A DNA stretch of 6,671 nucleotides from Hydrogenothermaceae bacterium (GTDB taxonomy: Bacteria > Aquificota > Aquificae > Hydrogenothermales > Hydrogenothermaceae), in assembly GCA_026984415.1 (NCBI GenBank), contig JALSSE010000446.1:1-6671 (forward strand). The letters are read 5' to 3'. Within the stretch, counting starts at the first letter, position 1. Every line of letters begins with the position of its first letter. The notes below the pieces were generated by a model. It was given only the letters and a program-made list of their open reading frames with translations, made no database searches and was not told the DNA's origin. Position numbers and translations under genes: made by a program. Below, in pieces: positions 4,996-6,671 of this stretch.

Positions 4996-6321
4996 TTGTT
5001 AACGAGTATTATTGCTTTTTTAATAATGATTGGTGTTTTAATCACTATTCATGAGTTTGGTCATTTCTTATTTGCAAGATTATTTGGTGTGAAGGTTGAA
5101 GTTTTTTCAATAGGGTTTGGACCTCCAATTTTTAAATGGAAAGGAAAAGAAACAGAGTATCAGATAGCAGCTATACCGCTTGGTGGTTATGTAAAAATGT
5201 ACGGTGAAGATTCAATGACAGAGCCTGTTCAGGGGGAAGTTGACCAGAAAGCATTTGAAGACCCCCGTTCTTTCCATGCAAAACCAAGATGGCAAAAAAT
5301 GATGATAGCATTTGCAGGACCTTTATTTAATATAGTTCTTGCCATCTTCCTTTTTGCTTTTGTTTATATGATTGGAATTAAAGAACCTGCTTATATGAAT
5401 GAACCAGTTGTTGTTGGCTATGTTGAAAAAGGTTCTTTTGCTGAAAAGGCTGGAATTAAACCTTTTGACAAAATAATTGCAATAGATGGAAAACCTGTCA
5501 AAAACTGGAAAGATTTTACAATTACAATTGGAATGAAAGCAGGAAAATCTGTGATTTTAACAATAGAAAGAAACGGTGAAAAAATTTTTGCCCCAATTAA
5601 TGTTCCAGAAAATATAACAAAAGAAACAATAGGAATATCCCCAATTATAAAACCAGTAGTTGGTAAGGTTTTACCTAATACACCGGCAGAAAAAGCAGGT
5701 TTAAAGGAAGGTGATATAATTCTTGCTTTTAATGGAAAACCTATAAAAACGTGGTTTGAATTTGTAAAAATTGTTGGTGAGTTAAAAGAAAAAAAACCAA
5801 TAAATTTAACAATAAAAAGGGGAGAAAATGTTTTCACAGTGAACATTGTTCCTGAATACAACGAAACTTTAAAGAAATATGTAATTGGTATTTCTCCAAA
5901 AATGGAAACTATAACTGTAAAATACCCATTCTTTGAAGCAATCAAAAAAGGTTTTGAAAAAACATGGGAGCTAACAGTTGCTATTTATAATGTAATTAAA
6001 GGTTTAATTACAGGTGAAGTTTCTATAAAAACATTAGGTGGACCAATTGCAATAGCACAGTTTTCAGGGCAAGCTCTTGAAAGTGGATTATCAACTTACC
6101 TTTTTACAATTGCCTTTATATCTTTACAGCTTGGTTATTTAAACTTACTTCCAATACCTGTTTTAGATGGTGGATTAATTGCTATTTTACTCATAGAAAC
6201 AATAATAAGAAGACCTATTCCAGAAAAAGCAAAAGAGTATCTCGCCTACATTGGCTTTGCATTACTTGGAACATTAATGATTTTTGTCATTTTCAACGAT
6301 ATATTAAGAGTCTTATCTTAA
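4996..6321 (+). CDS. rseP: Site-2 intramembrane zinc metalloprotease RseP
   Basis: This inner-membrane M50-family protease cleaves transmembrane segments, classically anti-sigma factors and leftover signal peptides; its substrate in this organism is unknown. The 441 residues show the catalytic HEFGH (19-23) in the first membrane helix, a GFGPP motif (40-44), a second membrane segment with AGPLFNIVLAI (107-117), and two PDZ domains (about 137-205 and 219-290, each with a KAG(I/L)K-type carboxylate-binding region). Next come GGPIAIAQ (348-355), the third zinc-ligand motif LNLLPIPVLDGG (382-393, D391), and a last membrane helix at about 415-436. All key residues are intact, and the length and double PDZ match E. 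coli RseP. The start is TTG, preceded at ten bases by a perfect AGGAGG (4980-4985). It follows dxr in the same operon. Confidence 0.96.
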   Translation: MLTSIIAFLIMIGVLITIHEFGHFLFARLFGVKVEVFSIGFGPPIFKWKGKETEYQIAAIPLGGYVKMYGEDSMTEPVQGEVDQKAFEDPRSFHAKPRWQKMMIAFAGPLFNIVLAIFLFAFVYMIGIKEPAYMNEPVVVGYVEKGSFAEKAGIKPFDKIIAIDGKPVKNWKDFTITIGMKAGKSVILTIERNGEKIFAPINVPENITKETIGISPIIKPVVGKVLPNTPAEKAGLKEGDIILAFNGKPIKTWFEFVKIVGELKEKKPINLTIKRGENVFTVNIVPEYNETLKKYVIGISPKMETITVKYPFFEAIKKGFEKTWELTVAIYNVIKGLITGEVSIKTLGGPIAIAQFSGQALESGLSTYLFTIAFISLQLGYLNLLPIPVLDGGLIAILLIETIIRRPIPEKAKEYLAYIGFALLGTLMIFVIFNDILRVLS

Positions 6322-6327
6322 AGATAT

Positions 6328-6345
6328 ATGGGGCTTTTGCCCCAT
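6328..6345 (+). repeat. Perfect intergenic hairpin between rseP and the DsrE2-like gene
   Basis: ATGGGGC (6328-6334) pairs perfectly with GCCCCAT (6339-6345) over a TTTT loop, a 7-bp G/C-rich stem starting seven bases after the rseP stop. No T-run follows on either strand, so it is not a standard intrinsic terminator. It could protect the upstream mRNA 3' end or partly attenuate transcription into the next gene. Confidence 0.5.
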
Positions 6346-6365
6346 CAAATAATTGAGGTGAAAAA

Positions 6366-6671
6366 ATGGCAACCAGAGTAGGTATTATTGTACTTAGTGG
6401 AACACTTGATAAAGTTCTCCCTGCGTTTATTCTTTCTACAACAGCAGCAGCCATGGGAATGGAAGTTGGAATGTTTTTTAGTTTTTATGGTTTAACAGTT
6501 TTACATAAAGAAAAAAATAAAAATCTAAAAGTTTCTCCAGTTGGTAATCCAGCAATGCCTATGCCTGTTCCAGTTCCTCAAATAGTAACTATACTACCAG
6601 GAATGATGGATTTTTCCACATCTATGATGAAAAAAATGATGGAAAAACACAATATGTCTTCCCTTGAAAAG
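6366..6671 (+). CDS. DsrE/DsrF-like (DsrE2) family protein, 3' end outside window
   Basis: The first 102 codons are present and run off the right edge. The N-terminus (RVGIIVLSGTLDKVLPAFIL) and the next stretch with AAAMGMEVGMFFSFYGLTVL (about 27-46) are typical of the DsrE2 branch of DsrE/DsrF proteins. So is a Met/Pro-rich loop (NPAMPMPVPVP, about 61-71) followed by PGM and SMMKKMME. DsrE2 proteins carry sulfur between rhodanese and TusA-type carriers in sulfur-oxidising microbes. The conserved cysteine of the family usually lies nearer the C-terminus, beyond this window, so activity cannot be judged. GAGGTG at 6354-6359 precedes the ATG. It probably belongs to the upstream operon or has partial independence through the hairpin at 6328-6345; older databases often call such proteins peroxiredoxin-family. 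Confidence 0.8.
   Translation, partial: MATRVGIIVLSGTLDKVLPAFILSTTAAAMGMEVGMFFSFYGLTVLHKEKNKNLKVSPVGNPAMPMPVPVPQIVTILPGMMDFSTSMMKKMMEKHNMSSLEK

Noticed and set aside
5418..5945. A 175-codon open frame on the minus strand inside rseP
   Set aside because: It lies antisense to the PDZ-domain region of an unmistakable rseP, is rich in Phe/Ile/Ser as antisense AT-rich frames are, and has no domain pattern of its own.
6328..6345. Intrinsic terminator after rseP
   Set aside because: The stem is perfect but is followed by CAAATAATT rather than a T-run, so I list it only as an intergenic hairpin.

Overview
This AT-rich bacterial window most likely comes from a member of the Aquificota, probably a Hydrogenothermaceae/Sulfurihydrogenibium-like thermophile. 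The best clue is the gene at 3244-3858. Its C-terminal half resembles, from memory, the Aquifex aeolicus protein disulfide oxidoreductase almost block for block. A DsrE2-like sulfur-trafficking protein at the right edge and a hairpin-rich, low-GC coding style fit the same assignment. The taxonomy is an inference and was not tested by any search.

Layout from left to right. Bases 1-64 are the tail of an IS200/IS605-type element: the last 14 codons of a tnpB gene and a perfect 9-bp hairpin that contains the tnpB stop codon. Bases 65-236 hold no gene but include a G/C-rich hairpin followed by a T-tract. On the minus strand, 237-3112 carries three genes read right to left: a MerR-family regulator, a cysteine-rich lipoprotein and a PorV/UPF0164-like outer-membrane beta-barrel protein. 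The last two overlap by one base (TAATG) and are probably translationally coupled. A 131-bp divergent intergenic region (3113-3243) separates merR from a plus-strand cluster. That cluster contains a two-domain protein disulfide oxidoreductase (PDO), dxr (MEP isoprenoid pathway), rseP (site-2 protease) and the first 102 codons of a DsrE2-family protein. PDO and dxr abut with no spacer, and dxr and rseP are 24 bp apart, so at least these three form an operon. dxr and rseP both start with TTG.

The most notable observation is in merR. The frame as written stops after 110 residues, just before the metal-binding end of the protein. Slipping back one base at a run of seven A (minus strand, 2801-2795) opens a further 26 codons. 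These restore a C-terminus typical of mercury-type MerR, with cysteines at 80, 115 and 124. Their spacing (35 and 9) is exactly that of the Hg(II) ligands C82, C117 and C126 of Tn501 MerR. This could be a real -1 frameshift mutation, a homopolymer sequencing error, or slippage that makes two regulator forms. Other points of interest are the PDO whose N-terminal CxxC has been lost, and the lipoprotein/barrel pair, which shares EF-hand-like calcium-loop motifs and puts 16 cysteines in the mature lipoprotein. No complete new multi-gene system is demonstrated here.
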